NCBI RefSeq assembly: GCF_036178845.1
Contig: NZ_CP108070.1
Coordinates: 5,332,001 to 5,396,000, forward strand
Direction of reading: 5' to 3'
From: Streptomyces sp. NBC_00271
GTDB lineage: Bacteria; Actinomycetota; Actinomycetes; Streptomycetales; Streptomycetaceae
DNA: 64,000 nt
Below the pieces are notes generated by a model. That model did not search any database, was not told where the DNA came from, and saw only the letters and a program-made list of their open reading frames with translations. Made by a program: the position numbers and the translations under genes. Positions 16,135 to 24,050 of the stretch are shown here, in pieces; positions within the stretch are counted from its first letter, which is position 1, and each line of letters begins with the position of its first letter.

Positions 16135-17280
16135 TCAGGCAGCAGGCAGACGGCGCTTGAGCAGGCGGTCCATGTGGCTGATCGCCTCCCGCTGCGTGTC
16201 GTGCACGACGTGCGTGTAGACGTCCATGGTGATGCTGATCTGGCTGTGCCCGAGGATCTCCATGATGACCCGCGGGGCGACCCCGGCCGCAGTCAGCAGC
16301 GTGGCGCAGCCGTGCCGTGCATCATGCAGCCGGACCACCCTCAGCCCGGCGTCTGCGGCAACCCGAGTGAAGGACCGGTAGACGTTCCGCGGCTCCACCG
16401 GCCGGCCGTTCCTCGTCGCGAAGACGTGGCCGTTCTCAGACCAGGCGACACCGGTGCGCGCGAACACCTCCCGTTGCCGGAGCCGGTGCCACCGGAGCGG
16501 GGCGAGGCACAGGGCGGGCATCGGGACCACCCGACTGCGACGGCTCTTGGGGTCGTCGTCGTAGAGCGTGCCCCTGCGGCGCTGGGTCTGCTGACGCACG
16601 TGCAGCACCCGGTTGTCCAAGTCCAGGTCCGACCAGCGCAGGCCCACCAGTTCACCGCGGCGCAGTCCCATAGCGACAGCGAGCACGAACGCGGCGTAGA
16701 GCGGGTCGCTTCGCGCCGCCTCCAGGAACGACAGGGTCTCCTCCAGCGTCCACGGGCGAATCTCCCGCTGCTTGACGCGCGGCGGCTCCACCAGCGCGGC
16801 GACATTGCGTGTGATCAGTTCCTCTCGGACGGCTGCCGAAAGCGCCGTGCGCAGCACCCGGTGTGCTTCCTTCGCGGTCGCGGCCGTGTGGGCGCCTTGC
16901 ACCCGAGTGATGAAGCGGCGCACGTCAGCAACGCTCAGGGACTCCAGCCGCTTGGCGCCCAGGATCGGGACCAGGTAAAGCCGCACATGCGCCTCGTACT
17001 TGTCGTACGTGCTGAGCTTGCGACGCGGCTCGACGTAGTGCTCCAGCCAGTACGGCAGCCACTCGGAGAGCTTGGCGGAGCGGGCGGGCGTGGGGATGCC
17101 TTGGCGGTCGCGTCGGACCAGTTCCTGGCGTTTGGTGTCGCACTCCTCCCACGTGGCGCCGTAGACCGTCTTGCGCTTGCGGGTGCCGTCAGGCTGCGGA
17201 ACGTACACACGGGCTTCGTACCGACCATCCTTGCGCTGCCAGATGCTGCCGGCGCCGTTTGGATTCCTCTTGCGTGCCAT
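16135..17280 (-). CDS. int: AICE tyrosine integrase
   Basis: This 381-residue site-specific recombinase inserts and excises the element at tRNA-Arg. An N-terminal arm-binding domain (NGAGSIWQRKDGRYEARVYV) is followed by a SAM-like core-binding domain and the catalytic domain. The catalytic set is Arg207 in GLRRGEL, His319 and Arg322 in HDARH, His345 in LGHSQ and the nucleophile Tyr355 in MDVYTH. Its stop lies 69 bp from the core site. The ATG overlaps the stop of the Xis-like gene by one base, so the two are translationally coupled. Confidence 0.95.
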   Translation of the reverse strand: MARKRNPNGAGSIWQRKDGRYEARVYVPQPDGTRKRKTVYGATWEECDTKRQELVRRDRQGIPTPARSAKLSEWLPYWLEHYVEPRRKLSTYDKYEAHVRLYLVPILGAKRLESLSVADVRRFITRVQGAHTAATAKEAHRVLRTALSAAVREELITRNVAALVEPPRVKQREIRPWTLEETLSFLEAARSDPLYAAFVLAVAMGLRRGELVGLRWSDLDLDNRVLHVRQQTQRRRGTLYDDDPKSRRSRVVPMPALCLAPLRWHRLRQREVFARTGVAWSENGHVFATRNGRPVEPRNVYRSFTRVAADAGLRVVRLHDARHGCATLLTAAGVAPRVIMEILGHSQISITMDVYTHVVHDTQREAISHMDRLLKRRLPAA

Positions 17281-17477
17281 CAGGCGGCTTCCTCCAACTG
17301 GTCATTGATGAAGGCTCGAAGAGCATCGGCAGGCACGCGGCGGCATCGGCCGATCTTGATGCTCTTGAGCTGTCGAGAGCGGATGAGGTCGTAGACCTTG
17401 AAACGGCTAAGGCTCAATGCCTCCATCACTTCGGGAACCGTGAGCGCTTGGTGAGTAGTGGGCAGGGCGGAACTCAC
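17280..17477 (-). CDS. excisionase-like HTH protein (Xis)
   Basis: This small MerR/HTH_17-type protein of 65 residues reads QALTVPEVMEALSLSRFKVY, then DLIRSRQLKSIKIGRCRRVP, the usual excisionase pattern of AICEs. I chose GTG 17477, which has GGGAGG five bases upstream; the open frame reaches 17627 but adds sequence containing the repeated GTGGCGGAT DNA motif. It probably directs the integrase toward excision. Confidence 0.85.
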   Translation of the reverse strand: MSSALPTTHQALTVPEVMEALSLSRFKVYDLIRSRQLKSIKIGRCRRVPADALRAFINDQLEEAA

Positions 17478-17518
17478 TGCGGCCTCCCAAACGGGGCTGT
17501 TGGCTTCCTTGTGGGGAA

Positions 17519-17769
17519 TCCGCCACGTCCGCCACGCCGCCACATCGCAGGTCAGAGCCTTGATCGTGTGGCGGATAGCGTTTTTGTGGCGGATAGGTAC
17601 CGCCACACCCAGGGGATGCGGCGGCACCGGGAGAGCCGGTTTGGTCAGCCGGCGAGGACGGGCTGTGTGGCGGATTCCGCGGACGTGTGGCGGATAGCCG
17701 TGGCACTATCCGCCACGGATTCACCCCCGCTGACCTGCAGTGTGGCGGACGTGGCGGACGTGGCGGATT
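17519..17769. repeat. GTGGCGGA(T/C) iteron cluster
   Basis: About ten near-identical copies of GTGGCGGAT/C occur in 250 bp on both strands: 17519, 17528 (inverted), 17568, 17586, 17666, 17686, 17708 (inverted), 17742, 17751 and 17760. The copies at 17686 and 17707 form an 11-bp perfect inverted repeat (17686-17717). The cluster spans the end of the DUF3631 gene and the region before xis. It resembles iterons of a replication origin or a multi-site regulator target. Confidence 0.7.
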
Positions 17770-18874
17770 CTCCAGGGGGCGGAGGGCAGTACCTCACCCA
17801 CGCGTCCGCGAGGTCCTCCGCGTAGTAGCCCTTGGGGAATCCGGAAGGGGTGCGGATGCCGCGCGACTTGATCGGCTTGTTCGCCTGGGTGACGTACTGC
17901 CCCAACAGCCGTCCCAGCGTGCGGGAGTTGATCGGCTTGTCGTCGACATCGCCCCACGGTCCGTCGTCCATGCGGAGCAGGCATTCGATGATCACGGCGG
18001 TTGGCATGCGGTCCGCGCCGCAGAACACCTTGTCCCGCAGGTCCGTCAACAGCCTGATGCCGATGGAGGATTCGTCGTTGTCGTGGGCTGCGCTGATCAG
18101 TTCCACACAGGCGGCCCGCGCCCGTGCCGGCCAGTCGCCCCCGGCTGCATCCGCGACGGCGAGCAGGGGCTCCCACACATCGGCGGGCCGATCGGTCACG
18201 CCCTCGGGCATCTCGGGCCACGCGTTCGCCACCCGGTCGCGGACGGTGTCCGCCCACTTGGCGAGCTGGTCCCGCAGGGCGTGGCCTTGCTTCTCGTGGG
18301 TGCGCTGCCGGTAGGGCTCAACTTTCTCGTTGGGGGCGCGCTTGCGCATGCGGACGATGACCGCGCGCGTGAGAACGGTGTTGGGCAGGGACCCGAGCCC
18401 GGCCATGGCGACCGCGCAGTAGGAATCGAAGACCTGCGCGTTCTGGTTGGAGCCTTCGCCGACGCAGCGCAGGGCGCCGCCGATGCGCCGGTATCCGGCG
18501 TTCAGGAAGCCGCGCAGGGCCTCATCGGCGCCGGCCCTGGGACCGAAGATCGTGTCCACCTCGTCGAACAGCACGGTGGGCAGTCCTTCGGCCGAGTCGA
18601 CCAGCCGGTAGAGGGCATTGGCGGATGCGGACACGGTGGCAACCGGTCGGGGGGTGAGCAGTTCCACGATCTCCAGCGCCCGCGACTTCCCCGACCCGGG
18701 CTCCGGGGACAGGAACGCGATCCTTGGCGTCGTCTCGAAGCACTCGATCAGATGGGCGTGCGCGTCCCACAGGGCCACGGCGACGTAGGCGGCTTCGCGG
18801 GGGAAGACGTTGAAGCGGCGGTGGAAGGCTTCCACCTCATTGAGCAGCGCGGCCCCGTCAATGGTGGCGGTCAT
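17645..18874 (-). CDS. DUF3631-domain P-loop ATPase, AICE replication protein
   Basis: The 409-residue protein has a Walker A in FLSPEPGSGKSRALEI and a Walker B-like VLFDEVDTIFG, then the GLGSLPNTVLTRAVIVRMRK block and a C-terminal winged-helix-like region typical of DUF3631. In AICEs and some plasmids this family accompanies or is fused to a primase-polymerase, where it probably serves as a replication helicase or loader. Its ATG overlaps the stop of the small gene before it (ATGA). The last 40 residues (SATSATSATLQVSGG...) are the translation of the iteron cluster. Confidence 0.82.
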   Translation of the reverse strand: MTATIDGAALLNEVEAFHRRFNVFPREAAYVAVALWDAHAHLIECFETTPRIAFLSPEPGSGKSRALEIVELLTPRPVATVSASANALYRLVDSAEGLPTVLFDEVDTIFGPRAGADEALRGFLNAGYRRIGGALRCVGEGSNQNAQVFDSYCAVAMAGLGSLPNTVLTRAVIVRMRKRAPNEKVEPYRQRTHEKQGHALRDQLAKWADTVRDRVANAWPEMPEGVTDRPADVWEPLLAVADAAGGDWPARARAACVELISAAHDNDESSIGIRLLTDLRDKVFCGADRMPTAVIIECLLRMDDGPWGDVDDKPINSRTLGRLLGQYVTQANKPIKSRGIRTPSGFPKGYYAEDLADAWVRYCPPPPGESATSATSATLQVSGGESVADSATAIRHTSAESATQPVLAG

Positions 18875-19068
18875 GCGGCATACCTCCTGTCGGAGCAGCG
18901 GGCCGTGCCCGCGATACGGAGGGCGGTGGGAAGAGCTGAAAGGACGCCCTTACGGGCGGACTTCTCTCGGGCGCCCACACCCGTTGTCCTGCGGGCCTGT
19001 TCGGCGTCCTGCGGGCTGTCCATGGCGGGGATGGGGCAATCCAGGCGGGGGGAGCGGGGGGCGGTCAT
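18871..19068 (-). CDS. small protein of the replication operon, unknown function
   Basis: This 65-residue basic protein (RTTGVGAREKSARKGVLSAL, ending CSDRRYAA) resembles no family I know. It is supported as a gene by ATGA overlaps on both sides, with the stop of the primase-polymerase gene and the start of the DUF3631 gene. Confidence 0.55.
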   Translation of the reverse strand: MTAPRSPRLDCPIPAMDSPQDAEQARRTTGVGAREKSARKGVLSALPTALRIAGTARCSDRRYAA

Positions 19069-19991
19069 ACGGCCTCCCGCGGTGTGGCGTTGGTGAGGAG
19101 CCACTCCATGGCGCTGCGGATCGTGGTGCGGCACTCGGCAGCCGGCAGTCCCGTCGACTCCCCCGCCGCCTGGATTGCCTCTTCGACCGTGGGGCGCGAG
19201 ATGTGGCCCCAGGCGACGAACCGGGCCACCTTGCAGGTGCTGCGGTACAGCGTGTTGTTCCGCCCGTGAGGGCCGCCCTCACTGGCGCCCCGGATGACGG
19301 CGCATTCCCGCTCCAGTGCGGTGCGGGCGGCTTTGGTGCCGTCCCACACTGGCGTCGGGACGGGCGCCGCCGCCGGTTTGGCGGTCTCGGTGAGGAGCGT
19401 GGCGAGCCACGCGGGGAGCGGCGCGACGGGCGCCGCCTCAGCGACTTCGTAGACGCCCTGCTCGGTGGTGCTGCCGGGCGCCACGACATAGCCGCCCCAG
19501 GCACGGGTGTCGATGTGCGGGGCGAGCCGCTTCACGCTGCACTTCAACTGGATACCGGGCGGGGCGGTGAAGTACAGGTGGCTGCCCCCGCTGGGAGTCC
19601 GCACCTGGTAGGTGAGCGGGAGTGGCTGTCCGGCGCGCTCGCAGAGCGTCTTGAAAGAAGTGGCGCCGTCAGGCGCTCCTTCCTGCTCTTCCGGTTTCGG
19701 CACGTCCAGATCGACCACGAGCAGACCGGCCGGGCCGGTCGCGATGCCGACGTTGTACGGGCGGTTCGCCCAAGCGGTCTGGATCAGGCTGGCGTCGGTG
19801 GTCGCCCGCTGCTCCGGGGTGCGGTGCCCGCCGGCGCAGCGTCCGGTGCGGGGGCATGCCCGCTCGGGGTGCCCGGCGGGCCGTTTGGTGTTCGGGTGCA
19901 GAGGGATGACGGGCCAGCCGCGCTCTGCGGAGAGCAGCGCGGCGGCGAGCAGGTGCAGGCTTTCCAGGGCCACGGTCATCGGCTCGCTCAT
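19065..19991 (-). CDS. bifunctional DNA primase/polymerase (prim-pol), AICE replication initiator
   Basis: This 308-residue archaeo-eukaryotic-type primase-polymerase belongs to the RepPP class of AICE replicases. The N-terminal prim-pol domain shows RGWPVIPLHPNTKRP, NVGIATGPAGLLVVDLDVPK (catalytic acidic residues DLD), RTPSGGSHLYF and DTRAWGGYVVAPGS. The C-terminal part (GRNNTLYRSTCKVARFVAWG) is a helical PriCT-like region. ATG 19991 overlaps the stop of the methyltransferase gene; the longer frame to 20786 is a shadow of that gene. Confidence 0.88.
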   Translation of the reverse strand: MSEPMTVALESLHLLAAALLSAERGWPVIPLHPNTKRPAGHPERACPRTGRCAGGHRTPEQRATTDASLIQTAWANRPYNVGIATGPAGLLVVDLDVPKPEEQEGAPDGATSFKTLCERAGQPLPLTYQVRTPSGGSHLYFTAPPGIQLKCSVKRLAPHIDTRAWGGYVVAPGSTTEQGVYEVAEAAPVAPLPAWLATLLTETAKPAAAPVPTPVWDGTKAARTALERECAVIRGASEGGPHGRNNTLYRSTCKVARFVAWGHISRPTVEEAIQAAGESTGLPAAECRTTIRSAMEWLLTNATPREAV

Positions 19992-20725
19992 GCCGCGACC
20001 TCCAGAGTGGCGGCGAGGGTGGCGAGGTAGGCGTGGGCGATCCATTCCGTGTAGGCGGGCGGTAGGGCCTCCCGGAGCCGGAAGTGGTCGGTGGACCAGT
20101 CGATGCCCTTGGCCGTGCGGATCTCCTCGACAGTGGCTTTGCCGCCGCCCTTGCCGTACGCGGCGACGTACGGACCCTTGTGGAATTCGCCGTGGCGCCA
20201 GCCGCGTACCCGGCCCCGGTGCCGGGGATGGGCTGGCTGCACGGTGGTCCAGCCTCCGAGTTCGAAGTAGCGGTGCATGAGCACGGCCAGGCCGAATTGC
20301 TCTCCGCACAGCCGGATGTCCTTGCGTACCTCGGAGCCGGGCACGTTCTCCATCACGTACGGCCGGCCCGTGGCCTCCAGCGCGGCGCGCGTCGGGGCGA
20401 TCAGCCTCGGGTAGGTGCGGCCGATCGCCGCGTTGCGAGCCGCGTTCGTGCCCTTGGTCGGGGCACCCTCGCCCTGGCAGGGCGGAGAGGCGTGGATGAA
20501 GTCGAATTCGTGGCCGTGCGCGCGGATGAAGTCGATCGCGTCGCCCTGGTGGAAGGCGTCGCCGCAGTAGTCCGGCTGCGCCTGGATGTCGACACCGGTG
20601 ACGTGCACACCGGGGATGCCGCGCTTGTATCCCTTGGTGCCACCGCCGATGCAGCAGTAGGCGTCCAGCACCCGGAGCGGTGCGGCTAAAGCCGATACTC
20701 GCCGGATGTCGGTGGGTTGCGTCAT
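19988..20725 (-). CDS. DNA (cytosine-5) methyltransferase
   Basis: The 245-residue enzyme has the C5-MTase motifs: the S-adenosylmethionine site (LDAYCCIGGGTKGYKRG), the catalytic Cys83 in SPPCQ, and ENV at 126-128 (VMENVPG). It is short, with little room for a target-recognition domain, like phage-encoded solitary methylases. No restriction enzyme gene is adjacent, so it probably methylates element DNA to protect it during transfer or to control replication. It is translationally coupled to the prim-pol gene. Confidence 0.88.
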   Translation of the reverse strand: MTQPTDIRRVSALAAPLRVLDAYCCIGGGTKGYKRGIPGVHVTGVDIQAQPDYCGDAFHQGDAIDFIRAHGHEFDFIHASPPCQGEGAPTKGTNAARNAAIGRTYPRLIAPTRAALEATGRPYVMENVPGSEVRKDIRLCGEQFGLAVLMHRYFELGGWTTVQPAHPRHRGRVRGWRHGEFHKGPYVAAYGKGGGKATVEEIRTAKGIDWSTDHFRLREALPPAYTEWIAHAYLATLAATLEVAA

Positions 20726-20739
20726 GCTGGAAGACCTCC

Positions 20740-20751
20740 AACAGATCTGTT
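20740..20751. promoter_or_regulatory. perfect palindrome upstream of the methyltransferase-replication operon
   Basis: AACAGATCTGTT is a perfect 12-bp palindrome just before the ribosome-binding site of the methyltransferase gene. It is a candidate operator of the replication operon; which protein binds it is unknown. Confidence 0.4.
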
Positions 20752-20766
20752 CTGGATTGGTTGGGC

Positions 20767-20810
20767 AAGGGCGGCCCCGGATTCATTGGCGTGAGACGGG
20801 GGCCGCCCTT
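20767..20810 (-). terminator. terminator after the SSB gene
   Basis: AAGGGCGGCCCC (20767-20778) pairs with GGGGCCGCCCTT (20799-20810). It separates the transfer/SSB operon from the replication operon, so the latter needs its own promoter at about 20,730-20,765. Confidence 0.8.
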
Positions 20811-20817
20811 GGCGTTG

Positions 20818-21276
20818 CTAGAAGGGGGGCTCTGCGCTGTACTCCGAGCCGCCCGTGGTGTCGCTGTTCTTGGTCCACGGGTCGTCGCTCGCGGGGCCGT
20901 TCTGGGGGGCGCGCTTGGCGTTGATGGTGACGGTGGTGAACCGGATGGAGGCGCCGATGTCGTCGATCTCGACGGCCAGCATGGAGCGCTTCTCGTCCTG
21001 CTCGGTGGTCCAGTCGTGCTGCCGCATCCGCCCGCTGGCCACCACGCGGGAGCCCTTCTTGAGGCTGTCGGCGATGTGCTCGGCCAGCGTGCGCCAGGCG
21101 GCGCAGCGGTAAAACGCGGTGGTGCCGTCCTTCCACTGGTTGGAGGTGCGGTCGAAGCTGCGCGGGGTGACAGCGATGGTGAACTTCGCGAGCGCGGCCC
21201 CGCCCTCGGTGAACTTCAACTCCGGGTCACCAGTCAGGTTGCCGACGATGGTGATCGGGGTCTCTCCGAACGACAT
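20818..21276 (-). CDS. ssb: single-stranded DNA-binding protein
   Basis: This 152-residue OB-fold SSB has the normal opening (TPITIVGNLTGDPELKFTEGG), the core DGTTAFYRCAAWRTLAEHIADSLKKGSRVVASGRM (in two parts) and a disordered tail ending in the short acidic tip AEPPF, which usually recruits partner proteins. GAGGAG precedes the ATG. It presumably coats the element's single strands during replication. Confidence 0.93.
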   Translation of the reverse strand: MSFGETPITIVGNLTGDPELKFTEGGAALAKFTIAVTPRSFDRTSNQWKDGTTAFYRCAAWRTLAEHIADSLKKGSRVVASGRMRQHDWTTEQDEKRSMLAVEIDDIGASIRFTTVTINAKRAPQNGPASDDPWTKNSDTTGGSEYSAEPPF

Positions 21277-21285
21277 GCGGTCTCC

Positions 21286-21771
21286 TCAGCGATGGTTGAT
21301 GGTGCCGTTGGCCCGACCGAACAGGCCGGTGGCCGTGATGTTCTGGGTGATCCGTGCCGGGCCGGTGGGGCGGCGCCCGGCACGCAGGATGACCGGGATG
21401 GCGACGACGCCGGCGGCGATGAGGGCGACGGCAGACCACAGGGCGTGGCTCATGGCAATCAGTCCCGGTGCGGCGTAGGAGATGCCGACGGATGCGGCGG
21501 CGATGCCGCATCCGACGGTGGGGGCGAGCAGGGCGGTGGTCTTGGCCCACGCCGGAATCGGCTGAACCACCGGTACGGGCGGCGCCGTGTGGGCGGGGGG
21601 CTGGGTGTAGGCGAGGGTGCGCATCCCGCCGGGCAGGGTGACCACCTGCACGCCGGGCGGGAGTTCCTCGGGAAGCATCCGCAGCGGCTGGCTCCAGTCG
21701 GGGTGGTAGGCCAGCGAATGGGGCCGCGGCCGGTTAGCGGTGGTGATCTCGTACGAGGTGTCGGGGTGCAC
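21286..21771 (-). CDS. small membrane protein of the transfer region
   Basis: The 161-residue protein has a proline-rich N-terminal half and two predicted membrane helices (TALLAPTVGCGIAAASVGIS and LWSAVALIAAGVVAIPVIL). No family is recognised. The GTG start at 21771 has GAAGGGA upstream. It lies between the putative clt repeats and ssb, so a part in transfer or plasmid spread is plausible but unproven. Confidence 0.6.
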   Translation of the reverse strand: MHPDTSYEITTANRPRPHSLAYHPDWSQPLRMLPEELPPGVQVVTLPGGMRTLAYTQPPAHTAPPVPVVQPIPAWAKTTALLAPTVGCGIAAASVGISYAAPGLIAMSHALWSAVALIAAGVVAIPVILRAGRRPTGPARITQNITATGLFGRANGTINHR

Positions 21772-21830
21772 AACGGCGTCCCTTCGGCAAGGGCTGGTGG
21801 TGGCGTTGCGTGACGGGTGTGCGGGGGTTA

Positions 21831-21945
21831 CTGGGTAGTGGGTAGTGGGGTCCCCAGTGGGGAAGCCCTGCTCATAGCCCCTGTGCGCCCCAGTAGGGGC
21901 CTTTAGCGGGTAGTGGGGCGTTCCCCGCTACCCACTACTCAGTAG
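21831..21945. repeat. GGTAGTGGG repeat cluster, candidate clt transfer site
   Basis: GGGTAGTGG occurs at about 21833, 21840 and 21908, and inverted as CCCACTAC at about 21930. The last two form a hairpin around CGTT. The cluster lies immediately after the traB gene, where the cis-acting clt region recognised by TraB is found in other Streptomyces elements. Confidence 0.5.
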
Positions 21946-21961
21946 CGCTGCGTGCGGGCGC

Positions 21962-24049
21962 TCAGGCGTGGTCGGGGTGGACGTAGACCGAGTGCGGGCC
22001 GTTGTCCCGGTAGACCAACTGACCCCGTTCAACTGCGGCTTGCAGGGCGGCGCGGACGGTCTTGCGGTCCTTGCCGGCCAGCTCGGCGACCGCGGAGGGC
22101 TTCATGCCCTCCGCGCCGGTCGCCTTGATCGCCTCCAGCGCGGCGGGCAGCCATGCCGGGCCGTGCTCCCGCTCACCCCGCAGCGCGGACAGGTTCAGCC
22201 CGTCTCCCGAAGCCGGCGGGCCATCATCGGAGGCCTGCGGTTCGGGCGCGGTGGCGAACTGGGCGTCGATCTGTGCCCGGAACTGCCGCAGCATCTCGTC
22301 ATCCTCCGAGCCCTGCTCCGCTCGGGGGGCACTCAGCGCGGACAGGTTCAACCCACCCCCACCCGCGCCCGAAGGCGCACCGCCCGTTCCGTCGTCGGGG
22401 GTGTGCTCGCGCATCCATGCGGTGCGGTCGGCGTCCCAGCGGCGGGCGTAGTCGGGCCCGGCAGCCTTGGCGGACACATCGTCCAGCCGCGGGTGCCGCT
22501 CGGACGTGGCCGCGGTGATCTCCCGAATCTGGTTCGGGAGGATGCGCCACGCCTTGAACAGCGCGGCCGGGGACTCCGGGGTGCCCATGAACCCGGCGCC
22601 CTTGAAGGGGGCCTGGTCCACGCGAAGGCCGCGGGATCCGGGGAACATCTTGCCCAGGTCCATGCCCTCGGTCTCCCCGCCGGTGAGGGCGACGCGGACC
22701 TTGGCTTCCCGGCGGATCATCAGGTTGCCCAGCACCGCCCCGGTGGCCCCAAGGGCGGTCAGGACGGTACGCACGCCCATGGCACGGGCGATCCGGATGA
22801 CTTCCAGGATCTTTTCCGCGAGCTTGCGCATCGCCCGGTCCGAGCTGGCCAGGATCTCCGCACCCTCATCGATCACCAGCATGACCTGAGGGATCTTCCG
22901 GCTGATAGGCAGCAGATCCGTGTTGGCCTTGGCCAACAGGTCCTGATAGCCCATCTTGCGCTGCTTGGCGACACGCACCGCGGTCTCCAGCATCGCCATG
23001 GCCTCGTCGTAGGTACCGGCAAGCCAGTCAATGCCCGGCCGCACGGGCTTGCCCTCCGGGGTCTCGATCTCCCCGTTCAGTGCCGGGAGGACCCAGGGCA
23101 GGCCCGCGGATCCGGCGTTGAGGTCGATCACCCACGTCAGGACGTCCTCGGCGCGGGCGAACCCGGCCAGGATCGTGTGGACCATGTTCGTCTTGCCCGA
23201 ACCGGTCGGCCCGACGACCAGGGCGCACTGCTCGCGCAGGTAGGCGAGGATGCTCGCCGCGTTCGTCCGGTACCCCCACGGAATCCCGGACAGCAGGGAC
23301 AGCGGGCTGTAGTCGGCGGGGTAGGTGCGCTCCTGCTCCAGGACGTTGACCGTGGTCACGTCGATGATGACGCGGCCCTGGTGGATGCCGGGGGACGCGG
23401 TGGCGGTGCAGCCGTGCGGCAGCCGGGCGTCCGCGGACAGCTTCGCCGACTCGGCGGCGATCTTGGCGTAGGTGGCGCCGCCCTGGGGGAGTTCGGCGTC
23501 GATGGAGAACCCGGCCCCGGTCGGCCACTGCTCGACACCCAGTACGCGCACGGTGATCCCGCACACCCGCTGGATGCGCTCCACCCATTCCGCGGCGATC
23601 GCCCGGCGCTCCGCGGACAACTCCCGCGCGATCTGCCGCTCGGCTGCGGCGGTGGCCTCTTCCTCGCGGGCCTCCTCGAACAGCGCGGCAGACCGGGCGG
23701 CGGCGCCGATCCCGACACCGATGGTGGCGAGGGAGCCGAGGGCGGCCCAGGTGAGGGGGCCGTGGGTCATGGCCCAGGTGGTCCAGCCGGCGCCGACGAG
23801 CCAGGAGGCGGCGCGGGTGGCGAGGGTGCGGCCGGCGTTGCGGACCCGCAGGCCGACGATGGTGTGGCCGAGGGCGCCGGCGGCGCCGACTGCCAGCGCC
23901 CATCCGGGGGGCATGGCGGTTGCGGCGCCGGTGGTGGCGACGGCGAAGGCTCCGGTGGTGGCGGACAGGGCGCCGGTCACGGGTCCGTGACCGGCCGCCC
24001 AGTCCAGCACCGGGCCACTGCCCTGCTGTTTGGCGGTGGCGGTGCTCAT
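21962..24049 (-). CDS. traB: TraB-type FtsK/SpoIIIE DNA translocase
   Basis: This 695-residue hexameric motor moves double-stranded element DNA between mycelia, the only protein strictly needed for conjugation in Streptomyces plasmids and AICEs. N-terminal hydrophobic segments (about residues 25-65 and 80-120) anchor it in the membrane. The motor domain has Walker A GPTGSGKT (280-287) and Walker B LVIDEGAE (391-398). A C-terminal winged helix (PSAVAELAGKDRKTVRAALQ) would bind the clt repeats, which lie directly downstream. It is coupled to the gene upstream with a 1-base gap. Confidence 0.93.
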   Translation of the reverse strand: MSTATAKQQGSGPVLDWAAGHGPVTGALSATTGAFAVATTGAATAMPPGWALAVGAAGALGHTIVGLRVRNAGRTLATRAASWLVGAGWTTWAMTHGPLTWAALGSLATIGVGIGAAARSAALFEEAREEEATAAAERQIARELSAERRAIAAEWVERIQRVCGITVRVLGVEQWPTGAGFSIDAELPQGGATYAKIAAESAKLSADARLPHGCTATASPGIHQGRVIIDVTTVNVLEQERTYPADYSPLSLLSGIPWGYRTNAASILAYLREQCALVVGPTGSGKTNMVHTILAGFARAEDVLTWVIDLNAGSAGLPWVLPALNGEIETPEGKPVRPGIDWLAGTYDEAMAMLETAVRVAKQRKMGYQDLLAKANTDLLPISRKIPQVMLVIDEGAEILASSDRAMRKLAEKILEVIRIARAMGVRTVLTALGATGAVLGNLMIRREAKVRVALTGGETEGMDLGKMFPGSRGLRVDQAPFKGAGFMGTPESPAALFKAWRILPNQIREITAATSERHPRLDDVSAKAAGPDYARRWDADRTAWMREHTPDDGTGGAPSGAGGGGLNLSALSAPRAEQGSEDDEMLRQFRAQIDAQFATAPEPQASDDGPPASGDGLNLSALRGEREHGPAWLPAALEAIKATGAEGMKPSAVAELAGKDRKTVRAALQAAVERGQLVYRDNGPHSVYVHPDHA

Positions 24050-24050
24050 C

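Noticed and set aside
19065..20786. 573-codon frame including the primase-polymerase
   Set aside because: The first 265 codons overlap the methyltransferase gene in another frame; the ATGA-coupled start at 19991 fits the prim-pol domain.
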